Shown here: positions 1 to 9,731 of the stretch, piece by piece | Layout: each line of letters opens with the position of its first letter | Position numbering within the stretch: position 1 is the first letter of the stretch | Assembly (NCBI GenBank): GCA_016779565.1 | Contig: JADHNJ010000006.1 | Coordinates: forward strand, 1-64,000 | Source of the DNA: Pseudomonadales bacterium | GTDB lineage: Bacteria > Pseudomonadota > Gammaproteobacteria > Pseudomonadales > Azotimanducaceae | Direction of reading: 5' to 3' | DNA: 64,000 bases | Translations under genes and position numbers: made by a program | Notes under the pieces: generated by a model | Told to the model about the DNA's origin: nothing | What the model saw: only the letters and a program-made list of their open reading frames with translations | Database searches by the model: none

Positions 1-246
1 GTAGGTTACACCAAAAAGACGAGTGCTTTTTTGGGGTTCTCCATTATTTACTAGAGCATGTGTTTGCCAGAGCATGTGTCTAGTAGACCATGCGTAGATC
101 GTCTTTTTGAGCAGATGCCCCTAGTTCAAGACACGCCGCGACAAGCTCTCAAGGAAAGCAAGCACCGTGTAAAACCGTTTTCTTTCGCGAGCACTGAGGG
201 GTAAAAAGTGTGCGACACGGTTGCCGCAGGCCCTTGGCCCCAGTGA

Positions 247-1389
247 TTAATTAAAAATAACGGACATCGTTTTCGGTCCACCCAATCCTCCCATCACGGC
301 CGTATCGGGCTCGACCAGCGTTACGGAATCAAAATGCTCTGTAAGAACTTGTGTGGCGATTTTGCCCTCAAGACGAGCAAGATGTGCGCCCAAACAAAAA
401 TGAATGCCAAAGCCCAGAGCGAGATGAGGATTTGGATCGCGATCAATCTGGAATACATCGGGCGCTTCAAACACTCGCTCGTCTCGATTAGCCGATGCAA
501 TAAGCGGAATGATTAGGTCGCCTTTTGGGATCAAGGTCTCGCCGAGGGTGACGTCTCTTGTGGTCCTTCGGGCGGTAGCCGAGAACGGCGAGTAGAAGCG
601 TAGTGCCTCCTCGATAAAGGTCGGCAACAGTTCGGGTTGGTTTTTTATTGACGAGAAGGTCTCAGGCAGCTCGTGAAAAATTCGCGCCGATGCGGTGATT
701 AAGCCAGTAGTCGTCTCATTGCCCGCAATAAGCAATAACCGACAAAAACTTAAGAGCTCCTCATCGCTTAGGTGACCTTCCTCGGTCTTTGTCTCTACCA
801 GTCTGCCCAGGAGATGAGCCTGCGGTGAGCGACGAATCGCTGCGATTTGCTCGAGGAAATAGGTATCCATTTCAAGGGCGGCCTGCTGCGCCTCGGGGCT
901 AGGGGTGCCGAACAAAATTTCACCGATGTTGCTGAAAATAGCATCGGACCATAATTTGAAAGTTGTCATGTCTCCGTCTTCAACACCCAGCATCTCAGCA
1001 ATGACCATAACTGGCAGCGGAGCAGCAAGACTCGTGACCAGATCAACGGGCGTACCTTTGGGTAGTGCTGCAATGAGCTCTTGAGCTCTGGTTTCAATTC
1101 GGGTTGCTTGTCGTTCGATATGCGAGGGCTTAAAAGCGACGCTCACCAATTTTCGAAGGCGCTGATGGACAGGCGGATCACTAAACAGCATGGTGGGTTG
1201 GCCGCGCTCCTCGATCGGTCGAATAGAGACCTCAGATGAAAAGGTCTGGTGATCTCGGAGAACACGATGGACATCTTGGTGACGGCTGACTTGCCAGGGG
1301 CCCTCTGCATCCATTTTGGCGACTGGCATTGCATCTCTTAAATATTGGTAGCCCTTGTAAGGATCCATGGGTTGAGCAGTCTCTGTCAT
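247..1389 (-). CDS. Cytochrome P450
   Basis: Soluble bacterial-type cytochrome P450 of 380 residues, a haem-thiolate monooxygenase that needs separate electron-donor proteins. The haem ligand motif FGFGIHFCLG lies near residues 325-334, with the Cys ligand in it. The I-helix oxygen-activation motif AGNETT is near residue 220, and a helix-K E-x-x-R (EEALR) follows. There is no membrane anchor, and the length is normal for class I bacterial P450s. No ferredoxin or ferredoxin reductase gene is adjacent, so the redox partner must be elsewhere. The gene stands alone, with about 107 bases between it and nadC upstream. The substrate cannot be read from the sequence. Confidence 0.93.
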   Translation of the reverse strand: MTETAQPMDPYKGYQYLRDAMPVAKMDAEGPWQVSRHQDVHRVLRDHQTFSSEVSIRPIEERGQPTMLFSDPPVHQRLRKLVSVAFKPSHIERQATRIETRAQELIAALPKGTPVDLVTSLAAPLPVMVIAEMLGVEDGDMTTFKLWSDAIFSNIGEILFGTPSPEAQQAALEMDTYFLEQIAAIRRSPQAHLLGRLVETKTEEGHLSDEELLSFCRLLLIAGNETTTGLITASARIFHELPETFSSIKNQPELLPTFIEEALRFYSPFSATARRTTRDVTLGETLIPKGDLIIPLIASANRDERVFEAPDVFQIDRDPNPHLALGFGIHFCLGAHLARLEGKIATQVLTEHFDSVTLVEPDTAVMGGLGGPKTMSVIFN

Positions 1390-1496
1390 AAGTTTAGGTC
1401 TCAGTGTTTGTTGCGAAAATTAATGAACTAAAAGCAAAGATTTGTTCGGAATTTTAAAAGCTATCTACTAGGGTTAATTCTGGCGCTGCAGCAAGC

Positions 1497-2348
1497 TCAT
1501 GGCATCGAATGCTCGCCAAAGCGTAACGACAAGTCGACTGCCCGACAGTGTTTTGTCAGTGCCCCGATGGAAATATAGTCCACCCCGGTTTCGGCAATGT
1601 CGACAAGCGCCTTAGCACCATCTATACCCCCAGAGGCTTCTAGTTTGATCGAGGATGGTGTTCGTGCGACAGCGCTGCGAAGGTCTGTTAACGAAAAGTT
1701 GTCCAGCATAATCCAGTCAGGGCCGCTGGCAATGGCGATGTCGAGTTCGTCGAGGCTCTCGACTTCAATTTCTAGACGTTTATTGGGTGCCAGAGTCCTA
1801 GCTGCGAGGATTGCTGCTTTGATCCCGCCTGCTGCGAGGATATGGTTTTCTTTAATCAAAAATGCATCAAAGAGGCCGATGCGATGATTCTCGCCGCCAC
1901 CTATGCGAACAGCATATTTTTGCGCCAGTCGGAGTCCAGGTAGAGTCTTGCGAGTATCTAGAAGCTTGGCTTTGGTGTGGGTAATCTTTTGTGCCAACTC
2001 AAAGGTCGCGGTTGCCGTACCTGACAAAGTTTGAAGAAAATTCATGGCGGTACGTTCGGCGGTCAGGATTGCCCGAGCAGGGCCGGTACAAACCATGAGC
2101 TCTGTGCCAGCCTCTACCAAGCTGCCTTCTTTGATTTGCCATTTAATTAAAATGGTAGGGTCAATTGCTGCAAACACGGCTTCAAACCATGGTTGGCCGG
2201 CGATCACAGCCTGATCCCGGCATAGTAGTTTCGCCTCGGCATAGGTGTTTTCTGGGATGAGCTGTGCCGTGATATCACCATCACCGATGTCTTCGGCAAG
2301 AGCGGCTCTAACGCAAGCGTTAATGCTGGCTTCGGTTGATTGGTCCAT
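1497..2348 (-). CDS. nadC: Nicotinate-nucleotide pyrophosphorylase (quinolinate phosphoribosyltransferase)
   Basis: Converts quinolinate and PRPP to nicotinate mononucleotide in de novo NAD synthesis. The 283-residue protein has the family core TRKTLPGLR followed by GGGENHRIGLFDAFLIKENH (residues about 132-168), which hold the phosphate-binding and catalytic basic residues, and the C-terminal EASGGI segment of the type II PRTase barrel. Its length matches bacterial NadC. It starts only 2 bases after the stop of the upstream retropepsin-like gene, so the two are probably cotranscribed. In many gammaproteobacteria nadC lies beside ampD, as here. Confidence 0.96.
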   Translation of the reverse strand: MDQSTEASINACVRAALAEDIGDGDITAQLIPENTYAEAKLLCRDQAVIAGQPWFEAVFAAIDPTILIKWQIKEGSLVEAGTELMVCTGPARAILTAERTAMNFLQTLSGTATATFELAQKITHTKAKLLDTRKTLPGLRLAQKYAVRIGGGENHRIGLFDAFLIKENHILAAGGIKAAILAARTLAPNKRLEIEVESLDELDIAIASGPDWIMLDNFSLTDLRSAVARTPSSIKLEASGGIDGAKALVDIAETGVDYISIGALTKHCRAVDLSLRFGEHSMP

Positions 2349-2350
2349 GG

Positions 2351-2872
2351 CTACTTCTCCCTAAGAATTAGCGTACTGCCTGTTTGCTCCAAGTCCAAGT
2401 GACGCAGCACACTCATGCCCAACAGCGCTGCGCCGCCTGCCATTCCTGGATTAACCACGCCCGATACGTTATCGAAGGTTAGACCTGCAATAGCGAGAGT
2501 TGGGATATTGGTTTGATAGACAGTGATCACGCCAGCCGCTGTATTGGCCTGCCGGGGACGGCCCGGCTTTAAGCCGAGGTTCATCGCAAGGTTTTGAGGG
2601 ATAACGACATCAGTAGCACCAGTATCGACGAGAAAATCAATTGGTCGATTATTGATATAGCCCCGCACAGTATAATGGCCGCGCCGGTCCTGCTCTAACA
2701 AGACCGACGTCTTACCCGCGCTTTCAAGACTCGTCGGATTGCGATTAGGGTATTGTCGATCCTCTTCGACAGCACCAAACCACAGTGTCAACACGCCGAG
2801 AAAAATGACGCAGCCGGCGATCATCATGCCCTTGCCTAGTTGATTAATCCCCGCCATGCTGCCAGTTTTCAT
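2351..2872 (-). CDS. Membrane-anchored retropepsin-like aspartic protease
   Basis: Single-domain aspartic protease of the bacterial retropepsin-like clan AA family. An N-terminal hydrophobic segment at about residues 16-33 anchors it, so the catalytic domain probably faces the periplasm. The active-site motif FLVDTGATDVVIP is near residues 80-92, and the C-terminal LLGMSVLRHL is the usual second family motif. Such enzymes work as dimers, each subunit giving one Asp. The first ATG (2872) overlaps the outermost possible ampD start on the other strand by 17 bases. Internal Met codons at residues 6 and 16 are alternative starts. Substrate unknown. Confidence 0.85.
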   Translation of the reverse strand: MKTGSMAGINQLGKGMMIAGCVIFLGVLTLWFGAVEEDRQYPNRNPTSLESAGKTSVLLEQDRRGHYTVRGYINNRPIDFLVDTGATDVVIPQNLAMNLGLKPGRPRQANTAAGVITVYQTNIPTLAIAGLTFDNVSGVVNPGMAGGAALLGMSVLRHLDLEQTGSTLILREK

Positions 2873-3452
2873 CCCAAATGAAGAGGTTTTAACGTCTTTG
2901 ATTGAACGCTTGAGTTTAGAACATCACTGGTTGACTGAAGGGCTGCGTTGCCCGTCACCCCATCAGTCTGTACGCCTAAAGGAAACGATCAGCTTAATCG
3001 TACTGCATTGTATCAGTTTGCCTGCCGGACATTTTGCGAATCGCTATGTGCCAGCATTGTTTACTGGCACATTGTCGACAAAGGAACATGCTGATTTTGC
3101 AGATCTGGAGGGGGTTAAAGTATCCGCTCACGTGCTAATTCGCCGGGAGGGCACGCTTTTGCAGTTTGTGCCTTTTGATCAAGCAGCTTGGCATGCTGGT
3201 GTTTCAGCGTATCAGGGCCAATCTGGCTGCAACGAGTTTAGTATTGGCATTGAGCTCGAGGGCACAGAGCATTCATCCTATACGGATCAGCAGTACCAAG
3301 CGCTGGTGCCTTTAATTCAATTGCTGCAAAAAGGGTATTCAATCCCTGAGGATCGTGTGGTGGGCCACGCCGATATCGCGCCGGGCCGAAAGACTGATCC
3401 GGGACCCGGATTTGATTGGGACAGGTTTTGGCGGCAGCTTCAAGCGCGCTAG
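2856..3452 (+). CDS. ampD: 1,6-anhydro-N-acetylmuramyl-L-alanine amidase AmpD
   Basis: Cytosolic zinc amidase that removes the peptide from anhydromuropeptides during cell-wall recycling. The zinc ligands are visible: His in VLHCISLPAG, and His and Asp in VVGHADIAPGRKTDPGPGF. The stretch AWHAGVSAYQG and the IGIELEG strand are typical of AmpD. The outermost start (ATG 2856) makes the protein about 15 residues longer than Escherichia coli AmpD. TTG at 2898 has AAGAGG 11 bases upstream, and TTG at 2910 (M-S-L-E-H-H-W) aligns best with the known N-terminus, so the true start is probably downstream of 2856. ampE follows, as usual. No ampC/ampR is present in the window. Confidence 0.93.
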   Translation: MLPVFIPNEEVLTSLIERLSLEHHWLTEGLRCPSPHQSVRLKETISLIVLHCISLPAGHFANRYVPALFTGTLSTKEHADFADLEGVKVSAHVLIRREGTLLQFVPFDQAAWHAGVSAYQGQSGCNEFSIGIELEGTEHSSYTDQQYQALVPLIQLLQKGYSIPEDRVVGHADIAPGRKTDPGPGFDWDRFWRQLQAR

Positions 3453-3568
3453 AATAAAGTTCGCCAGGTCATGGTTAGCGTACAGGTTTGCTAAATCACC
3501 GTTTTAAGTCGTCACAAATTACGGCTAGATACGGATGGTGCTAATAAGTCTTTGAGGAGGAAGGTAGA

Positions 3569-4384
3569 TTGGAGTTTTTTGTGACGCTGCTGCTTTTAAT
3601 AGCTGTGCGATATTGGTGGGGAGAGCTTCCGAGATTTGGTGGTAGTTTGACGTCTCAATGGATTGCCTTCGCCCGAGATCAAACCTTTGGAATCCCAGGT
3701 TATTTGCTGGCTGTTGTCGCGCCAGCAATTGCCGTGGGCTGGCTTACCGCGGCAACAGAAGGGGTGTTCATGGGTTTGGTCACGTTGGTGATCCATATCG
3801 CTGTGCTGCTTGTCAGTGTTCGAGCACCCTCAACGGAACAGGTCTTCGATGAATTATTGATGAGCGCGAGGCAAAAAGACGCCGATAACGTCATTCTAGC
3901 GGCTCGGCAAAGCGCTCAGTTCAAAAACTTTTTGAGTGAACTGCATCAGGGCTTTTTGGTTTATATCTTGTGGTATCTGTTGCTGGGTCCCGGGGGCGTC
4001 GTTTTTTGCGCGTTGCAAAAACAGTTCGAGGCCGACAAAGGAGAATCGGCAGAATTGGCTGTCGAAGGCCCGATTGAATGGTTTTATCAGGTATTTCCTT
4101 GGCTAGAGGGCTTGAGTGTCCGGATCACGGTGCTGCTCCTTGCCATCGTTGGGCGATTCAGCGATGGCTGGCCGTTTTTTGTGGGTAGTTTGAAAGATTG
4201 GTCAATCCAGTCAGGGGATTTGTTGGTCGCCGCCTTCAGCAATTTTTTGCCCCAAAGCGCTGATTCAGAGACAGAACCTAGGCGCGATGCACAGACAGCC
4301 TGGGTTGAGGCAATTGAGGCGCTGGTTGGTAGATTGTTTTTTGCTTGGATGGGCTTCGCTGCGTTAATCGCAGTGCTGTCTTGA
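3569..4384 (+). CDS. ampE: AmpE-like inner-membrane protein
   Basis: AmpE family membrane protein of 271 residues (Escherichia coli AmpE 284), encoded downstream of ampD. It is linked to beta-lactamase regulation, but its biochemical role is unsettled. Hydrophobic segments lie at the N-terminus (FFVTLLLLIAV), near residues 48-75, near 130-150, near 185-200 and at the extreme C-terminus. Translation starts at a TTG 8 bases after a strong Shine-Dalgarno sequence GAGGAGG (3554-3560); there is no suitable ATG. The gap to ampD is 116 bases. The next gene begins at or just after the ampE stop. Confidence 0.85.
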   Translation: MEFFVTLLLLIAVRYWWGELPRFGGSLTSQWIAFARDQTFGIPGYLLAVVAPAIAVGWLTAATEGVFMGLVTLVIHIAVLLVSVRAPSTEQVFDELLMSARQKDADNVILAARQSAQFKNFLSELHQGFLVYILWYLLLGPGGVVFCALQKQFEADKGESAELAVEGPIEWFYQVFPWLEGLSVRITVLLLAIVGRFSDGWPFFVGSLKDWSIQSGDLLVAAFSNFLPQSADSETEPRRDAQTAWVEAIEALVGRLFFAWMGFAALIAVLS

Positions 4385-4401
4385 GCTTCCAATTTGCGTC
4401 C

Positions 4402-5220
4402 ATGAGCGGGCCCCGCGTCTGGTTGTCTGGCTCCGTGATTTGCTTGCTTTTTTGGGCCCCCGTGCTGCAAGTTATTGGGGCAGAGCGGGTGATTACTTTA
4501 GCGCCGCATTTGACCGATATGGTGGTTGATATTGGTGCGTCAGATCAGCTGGTAGGTGTTTCTCGATTCTCAAGCTTGCCCTCTGGTCATCAGCAGATAC
4601 CCGAAGTGGGGGATGCCTTCCAGCTGAATGTCGAACAGATTATGAGTCTTCAGCCGGATCTGATTCTTGCATGGGAAGGTGGAGCGCCTAGGACAGTTGC
4701 TCGCCTCACTGAGTTAGGGTTTCAAATCATCTTTTTTAATAGCGATCAGCTCAGCGATATTGCCGAAAACTACGCCAAATTGGGTCGAGTGCTGGGCAAA
4801 ACTGTTCGGGGTCGAGACTTAGGCAATACTTTTAGAAATGCTTTACAAGTGCTCGGCGAGCAGTACCGAACCAAATCGCAAAAGCGCGTCTTCATGCAAA
4901 TCGCCGAAGAGCAACTGTTTACCACCAATAACAAACACTTCATGGGTCAAGCCCTTAGCGTTTGCGGTGCGGAAAATATATTCGCAGAGGCGATTGTTCA
5001 GATTCCGGTCGTAAGTTTAGAGCAAGTCTTGCTTGAAGCTCCAGATGTCATTGTGCTTGTGGGAACACCAAACGCGCCATCAGATTGGTCATCACGTTGG
5101 TCACGATACTTGCCAACGACCCGGATCGTGCGAATCGACGCAGACCTACTAAGTCGTCCTTCTCGTCGCATCTTGTCTGGGGTAGAGGCGCTCTGTCGCG
5201 AGGTTCACTATGAGGGCTAA
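4402..5220 (+). CDS. Helical-backbone metal-receptor periplasmic binding protein, BtuF-like
   Basis: Periplasmic binding protein of the BtuF/TroA-like helical-backbone family, probably a cobalamin or corrinoid (possibly iron-chelate) receptor for an ABC importer. From ATG 4402 it gives 272 residues with a signal peptide: a short basic start, the hydrophobic core LSGSVICLLFWAPVLQV, and likely cleavage after IGA. The mature part opens with RVITLAPHLTDMVVDIGASD, as in BtuF, and has the typical LQPDLILAW and APDVIVLVG strands. Reading can also start at TTG 4345 or 4381, inside or abutting ampE. No permease or ATPase gene is nearby. A cobalamin adenosyltransferase lies 4.5 kb downstream. Confidence 0.75.
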   Translation: MSGPRVWLSGSVICLLFWAPVLQVIGAERVITLAPHLTDMVVDIGASDQLVGVSRFSSLPSGHQQIPEVGDAFQLNVEQIMSLQPDLILAWEGGAPRTVARLTELGFQIIFFNSDQLSDIAENYAKLGRVLGKTVRGRDLGNTFRNALQVLGEQYRTKSQKRVFMQIAEEQLFTTNNKHFMGQALSVCGAENIFAEAIVQIPVVSLEQVLLEAPDVIVLVGTPNAPSDWSSRWSRYLPTTRIVRIDADLLSRPSRRILSGVEALCREVHYEG

Positions 5221-5293
5221 GACGCCTCGGCTATACTTTTGTATCGAGCGTTTTTCGGTTTAATTTTTTTTGCCAGAGGCAAGTTGCGTGCCC

Positions 5294-7963
5294 ATGAATA
5301 AAATTGACGCCTTAGATACTGATCCGGATGAAACCCAGGAATGGCTTGATTCGCTGGCCTCTGTGCTTCGAACCCAAGGGGTGGAGCGGGTTCAGTATTT
5401 ACTGCAAAAATTGTCCGTCAAACTGACCGAGCAAGGCTCCCAGTTGCCTTATGCGATCACAACGCCCTATCGCAACACGATCCCAGTCCACAAAGAAGCT
5501 CGTATGCCTGGGGATCTTTTCATCGAACGCAATATCCGTAGTCTGATTCGTTGGAACGCCATGGCAATGGTCATGCGAGCGAATATCAAAGATAGTACCC
5601 TAGGGGGTCACATATCGACCTTTCAATCATCCGCGACATTATATGATGTCGGTTTTAATTATTTTTTTCGCGGGAACCAACCCAATAAGCCTGGCGACTT
5701 ACTTTATATCCAAGGCCATAGTGCGCCTGGCGTCTATGCCCGATCGTTCCTCGAAGGGCACTTAAGTGAGGGGCAGTTAGATAAGTTTCGGCAAGAAGTG
5801 GACGGAGACGGTCTGTCAAGTTACCCGCATCCTTGGTTGATGCCCGATTATTGGCAGTTTCCCACGGTTTCTATGGGGCTCGGTCCGCTGCAGGCAATCT
5901 ATCAAGCGCACATCATGAAATACCTGGTGAATCGTGGGCTTGCCCCAGAGAACGACCGTAAAGTCTGGTGCTTTATCGGCGATGGCGAGATGGATGAACC
6001 GGAGTCACTAGGCGCAATCTCACTTGCTGGTCGTGAGGGGCTCGATAATCTAATTTTTGTGGTCAACTGCAACCTGCAACGTCTGGATGGTCCGGTGCGA
6101 GGTAACGGAAAAATCATTCAGGAACTTGAGGGATCATTCAGAGGTGCTGGCTGGAATGTCATTAAGGTCATCTGGGGGCGGCAGTGGGATCCGTTGTTTG
6201 AGAAAGATTCACAAGGCTTGTTGCAACAACGTATGGATGAAGCCGTGGACGGCGATTACCAGAACTACAAGAGCCATGGGGGTGCTTATGTACGTGAGCA
6301 TTTTTTTGGTGCGGATCCAGCGTTAAAAGCGCTTGTGGAAGATTTAACAGACCAACAGATTTCTCGCCTTAACCGAGGCGGTCACGATCCTTACAAGGTC
6401 TATGCTGCCTATGCAGCTGCAGTTGCCCATAAAGGCCAGCCTACTGTGATTCTCGCCAAAACGGTTAAGGGCTACGGCTTGGGTTTGGCGGGGGAGGCCC
6501 AAAACTTTACCCATTCGGTCAAGAAGCTCGACACGGAAGCGCTAAAAGAATTTAGAGATCGATTCGATATCCCGATCAGCGATCAGGATCTTGATGCCAT
6601 CCCTTACTATCGTCCTGCAGAGGATTCGATTGAACTTCGATATCTGAAATCCTGTCGAGAAAAATTAGGCGGCGCGATGCCGTCGAGGATCAGCCAGTTT
6701 GATCCACTCACGATTCCTGCTCTTGACGCTTTTGATGCACTCTTGCGAGGCTCCGGTGATCGAGAGATGTCCACGACCATGGCCTTTGTTCGACTGCTAT
6801 CTATCATGGTTAAAGATCCGCATATCGGTGCTCGCGTAGTGCCGATTGTGCCAGATGAGGCGCGAACGTTTGGTATGGAAGGCATGTTTCGGCAATTAGG
6901 GATTTACTCAAGCGTCGGACAGCTTTATGAGCCCGTTGATACTGGTCAAATCATGTCATATCGGGAGGATCGACATGGTCAGGTCATGGAGGAGGGCATC
7001 AATGAGGGCGGTGCTTTCGCTGCCTGGTTGGCAGCGGCAACCTCTTATTCCAACCACGCCGAAACCTTGGTGCCATTTTATATTTATTACTCAATGTTTG
7101 GTTTTCAGCGAATCGGAGATCTTTGTTGGGCAGCCGGCGACTTAAGTGCTCGAGGGTTTCTGTTGGGAGGCACCTCGGGGCGAACTACGCTCAATGGAGA
7201 GGGGCTCCAGCATCAAGACGGTCATAGTCATATATTGGCGGGCACGGTTCCCAACTGCGTGACTTATGATCCGACCTTTGCCTACGAGCTCGCGGTCATC
7301 ATTCAACATGGTCTGCAGGTTATGTTTGTCGACAAGCGCCCCTGCTACTTTTATATCACGGTCACGAACGAAAACTATGTACAACCCCCGATGCCTGCGG
7401 GCTGTGAATCAGGTATTCGAAAGGGAATGTATCAACTTAGGGCTTCGCAAAAATCGAAGCGCTCTAAAAAGCGCGTTCAATTGCTGGGTTCTGGCGCAAT
7501 ATTATTGGAGGTGATGGCGGCCGCTGACGTATTAGAGCGTGATTACGGCGTTTCAGCGGATATTTTTAGTGTGACGAGCTTTAATGAGCTAAAGCGAGAG
7601 GGAGATGCTGTCTCGAGGTGGAATCGGCTGAACCCGGATCAAAAGCCGCGACAAACCCATGTTCAAGCATGCCTGAAGTCAAGTGGTGGGCCAGTGATCG
7701 CGGCGACAGATTACATCAAGCTGTATGCTGATCAGATTAGGGCCCAAATTCCAGCGCCCTATCATGTGCTCGGTACCGACGGATTTGGGCGAAGCGACAC
7801 CCGCTCGAGACTCCGTCGGCATTTCGAAGTGGATCGGTTCGCGATTGCTTACACGGCGCTACAAGCCCTAGCAGATGAAAATATCATCGATATGAAAACA
7901 GTATTAGCGGCACGCGAAAAATTTAACATCGATCCAGATAGTCCAGATCCGGTGACCCTCTGA
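5294..7963 (+). CDS. aceE: Pyruvate dehydrogenase E1 component (homodimeric type)
   Basis: Thiamine-diphosphate-dependent E1 of the pyruvate dehydrogenase complex: decarboxylates pyruvate and reductively acetylates the lipoyl groups of AceF. From ATG 5294 the protein has 889 residues, against 887 in Escherichia coli, and is collinear with it throughout. The ThDP/Mg motif GDGEMDEPES followed by NCNLQRLDG is near residues 228-262. TSGRTTLNGEGLQHQDGHSH marks the C-terminal half, and VLGTDGFGRSDTR is near the end. A TTG at 5270 in the same frame adds only 8 residues. The stop overlaps the aceF start by one base (TGATG), so the two are translationally coupled. No lpd (E3) gene follows within the window. 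Confidence 0.97.
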   Translation: MNKIDALDTDPDETQEWLDSLASVLRTQGVERVQYLLQKLSVKLTEQGSQLPYAITTPYRNTIPVHKEARMPGDLFIERNIRSLIRWNAMAMVMRANIKDSTLGGHISTFQSSATLYDVGFNYFFRGNQPNKPGDLLYIQGHSAPGVYARSFLEGHLSEGQLDKFRQEVDGDGLSSYPHPWLMPDYWQFPTVSMGLGPLQAIYQAHIMKYLVNRGLAPENDRKVWCFIGDGEMDEPESLGAISLAGREGLDNLIFVVNCNLQRLDGPVRGNGKIIQELEGSFRGAGWNVIKVIWGRQWDPLFEKDSQGLLQQRMDEAVDGDYQNYKSHGGAYVREHFFGADPALKALVEDLTDQQISRLNRGGHDPYKVYAAYAAAVAHKGQPTVILAKTVKGYGLGLAGEAQNFTHSVKKLDTEALKEFRDRFDIPISDQDLDAIPYYRPAEDSIELRYLKSCREKLGGAMPSRISQFDPLTIPALDAFDALLRGSGDREMSTTMAFVRLLSIMVKDPHIGARVVPIVPDEARTFGMEGMFRQLGIYSSVGQLYEPVDTGQIMSYREDRHGQVMEEGINEGGAFAAWLAAATSYSNHAETLVPFYIYYSMFGFQRIGDLCWAAGDLSARGFLLGGTSGRTTLNGEGLQHQDGHSHILAGTVPNCVTYDPTFAYELAVIIQHGLQVMFVDKRPCYFYITVTNENYVQPPMPAGCESGIRKGMYQLRASQKSKRSKKRVQLLGSGAILLEVMAAADVLERDYGVSADIFSVTSFNELKREGDAVSRWNRLNPDQKPRQTHVQACLKSSGGPVIAATDYIKLYADQIRAQIPAPYHVLGTDGFGRSDTRSRLRRHFEVDRFAIAYTALQALADENIIDMKTVLAAREKFNIDPDSPDPVTL

Positions 7964-9723
7964 TGTCAGAGAAGCAAGTTCGTGTGCCAGATATTGGCGA
8001 AGCTGAAACCATTGAGTTGGTCGAAGTGCTGGTTGCCGAAGGTGAGCAGGTAGAAAGCAATCAAGCCTTGGTGGTGCTTGAATCAGACAAAGCAAGCGTT
8101 GAATTGCCATCGGCCTTTTCTGGAGTAGTAATCCAAATTTTGGTCAAGGCCGGGGAATCCGTGCGCGAGGGCGACCTGCTAATGATCCTTGATCAACAAG
8201 ACGCCACGACATCGTCGGCGCAGCAGGGTTCTGGCGTCGAAACGAAATCAGGTAATCAGGAAGCGATTACCGAAACGCCCCAACTAACCGATCTTGAGCG
8301 CGACATTGCGCCATTAGAACCCGCTCAACCGGCAGCTGACAACGGGACGGAAAAGACCCAGCATTCGATCTTCATTCCAGATTTGGGCGAGATCGACCAG
8401 GCGGAAATTGTCGAGGTTCAATGCGCCGTCGGTGATGACGTTAAAGCCGATCAAGTGGTCATGTTATTAGAATCCGACAAAGCCAGTATGGAAATTGCGG
8501 CTTCAGTGGCCGGTACGGTGACTGGTGTCCACTTAACCATCGGTGCTGAGGTAAAGGGCGGTGAGCTCGCAGTATCAATGACGAGTATCTCAGAATCTGT
8601 TTCTAGGGATAGTGATCTAGGGGCCGAAGAGGCAACTTCGGCTGGGCAAACTCTCGGTAGAGCGTCCAGTAACCTGGTGTCAGATGACAGTCGTCAGTCA
8701 CTGCTGGAAGGCTCAAAAGGGGTTTCCGGCCAGCGGAACCAAGCAGCAGCCCCGGTAGAACAACGAAGTCAGCTTGAGCCAGCATTCCAGGTATCGAGAC
8801 CAGAGCGAGATGTAGCTAGCCAGGGTGGATCATTGGTTCACGCAGGTCCAGCGGTTAGGAAATTAGCTCGGGAACTTGGCGTCGACCTAGCTTTGATCAA
8901 GGGGTCGGGCCCGAATGCTCGTATTCTGAAAGAAGACATCGAGACCTTTGTTAAGGCCAATTTGAATGCGCCAAAGTTATTGCGAGGAGAGGTTGAACGT
9001 AAACCTTTACCTGATTTTAGTCCGTTCGGGACAACTGTCTTAGAACCCCTTAGTAAAATTAGGCAAGTCTCCGCGAAACATTTACAAAATAGTTGGCAAC
9101 AGATTCCCCATGTTACCCATTTCGATGAGGCGGACGTGACCGATCTTGAAGCCTTTAGGTCCACGCTGAATGCGCAACGTGGATCTGACGCTCCAAAGAT
9201 CTCTCCCCTAGCTTTCTTCATCAAGGCAGTGTTGCAGACCCTAAAACAATACCCGCGATTCAATGCGTCACTCGACCCTCATTTCGAACATTGGGTTATT
9301 AAACATTATTACAATATCGGCATTGCGGTCGAGACTCCGGACGGGCTGGTAGTGCCAAATATCAAAGGAGCAGAAGCATTATCGATTTCTGAACTTGCTG
9401 CCGCTGCCGCCGAGCTGGCAGCGTCGGCAAGAAGTAAAAAGCTTATGCCCATTGATATGCAGGGTGGAACTTTTACCATTTCGAGTTTGGGCGGGATTGG
9501 CGGCACGGGCTTTACGCCAATTATCAATAGCCCAGAGATTGCAATTTTGGGCGTCGCTCGGACTCAAGAATTGCCGCGTTATCAAGACGGGGAGCTTAAG
9601 CCCCGGAAAATTCTGCCCTTAGCCTTAAGCTATGATCATCGAGCCATCGACGGTGCTGAAGCAGCGAGATTTGTTGCGGAGATATCCAGACAACTCACCG
9701 ACATTCGGTGGCTCGCGATTTAA
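7963..9723 (+). CDS. aceF: Dihydrolipoamide acetyltransferase (PDH E2)
   Basis: E2 core of pyruvate dehydrogenase: carries acetyl groups on lipoyl-lysine and transfers them to CoA. The 586 residues show two lipoyl domains, with the modified Lys in ESDKASVE (about residue 44) and ESDKASME (about 172). After a polar linker come the E1/E3-binding domain (AGPAVRKLARELGVDLALI, about 291-309) and the catalytic domain ending in LSYDHRAIDGAEAARF with the His-Asp active site (about 556). Escherichia coli has three lipoyl domains; two is common in other gammaproteobacteria. It overlaps aceE by one base. Confidence 0.97.
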   Translation: MSEKQVRVPDIGEAETIELVEVLVAEGEQVESNQALVVLESDKASVELPSAFSGVVIQILVKAGESVREGDLLMILDQQDATTSSAQQGSGVETKSGNQEAITETPQLTDLERDIAPLEPAQPAADNGTEKTQHSIFIPDLGEIDQAEIVEVQCAVGDDVKADQVVMLLESDKASMEIAASVAGTVTGVHLTIGAEVKGGELAVSMTSISESVSRDSDLGAEEATSAGQTLGRASSNLVSDDSRQSLLEGSKGVSGQRNQAAAPVEQRSQLEPAFQVSRPERDVASQGGSLVHAGPAVRKLARELGVDLALIKGSGPNARILKEDIETFVKANLNAPKLLRGEVERKPLPDFSPFGTTVLEPLSKIRQVSAKHLQNSWQQIPHVTHFDEADVTDLEAFRSTLNAQRGSDAPKISPLAFFIKAVLQTLKQYPRFNASLDPHFEHWVIKHYYNIGIAVETPDGLVVPNIKGAEALSISELAAAAAELAASARSKKLMPIDMQGGTFTISSLGGIGGTGFTPIINSPEIAILGVARTQELPRYQDGELKPRKILPLALSYDHRAIDGAEAARFVAEISRQLTDIRWLAI

Positions 9724-9731
9724 TCACCACC

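Noticed and set aside
53-79. AGAGCATGTGT repeated twice near the window start, flanked by ACTAGA/TCTAGT
   Set aside because: Too short to support as a mobile element end or operator; nothing else in the first 246 bases explains it.
9309-9585. Overlapping minus-strand open frames inside aceF
   Set aside because: Shadow frames of the aceF catalytic domain, which is strongly conserved on the plus strand.
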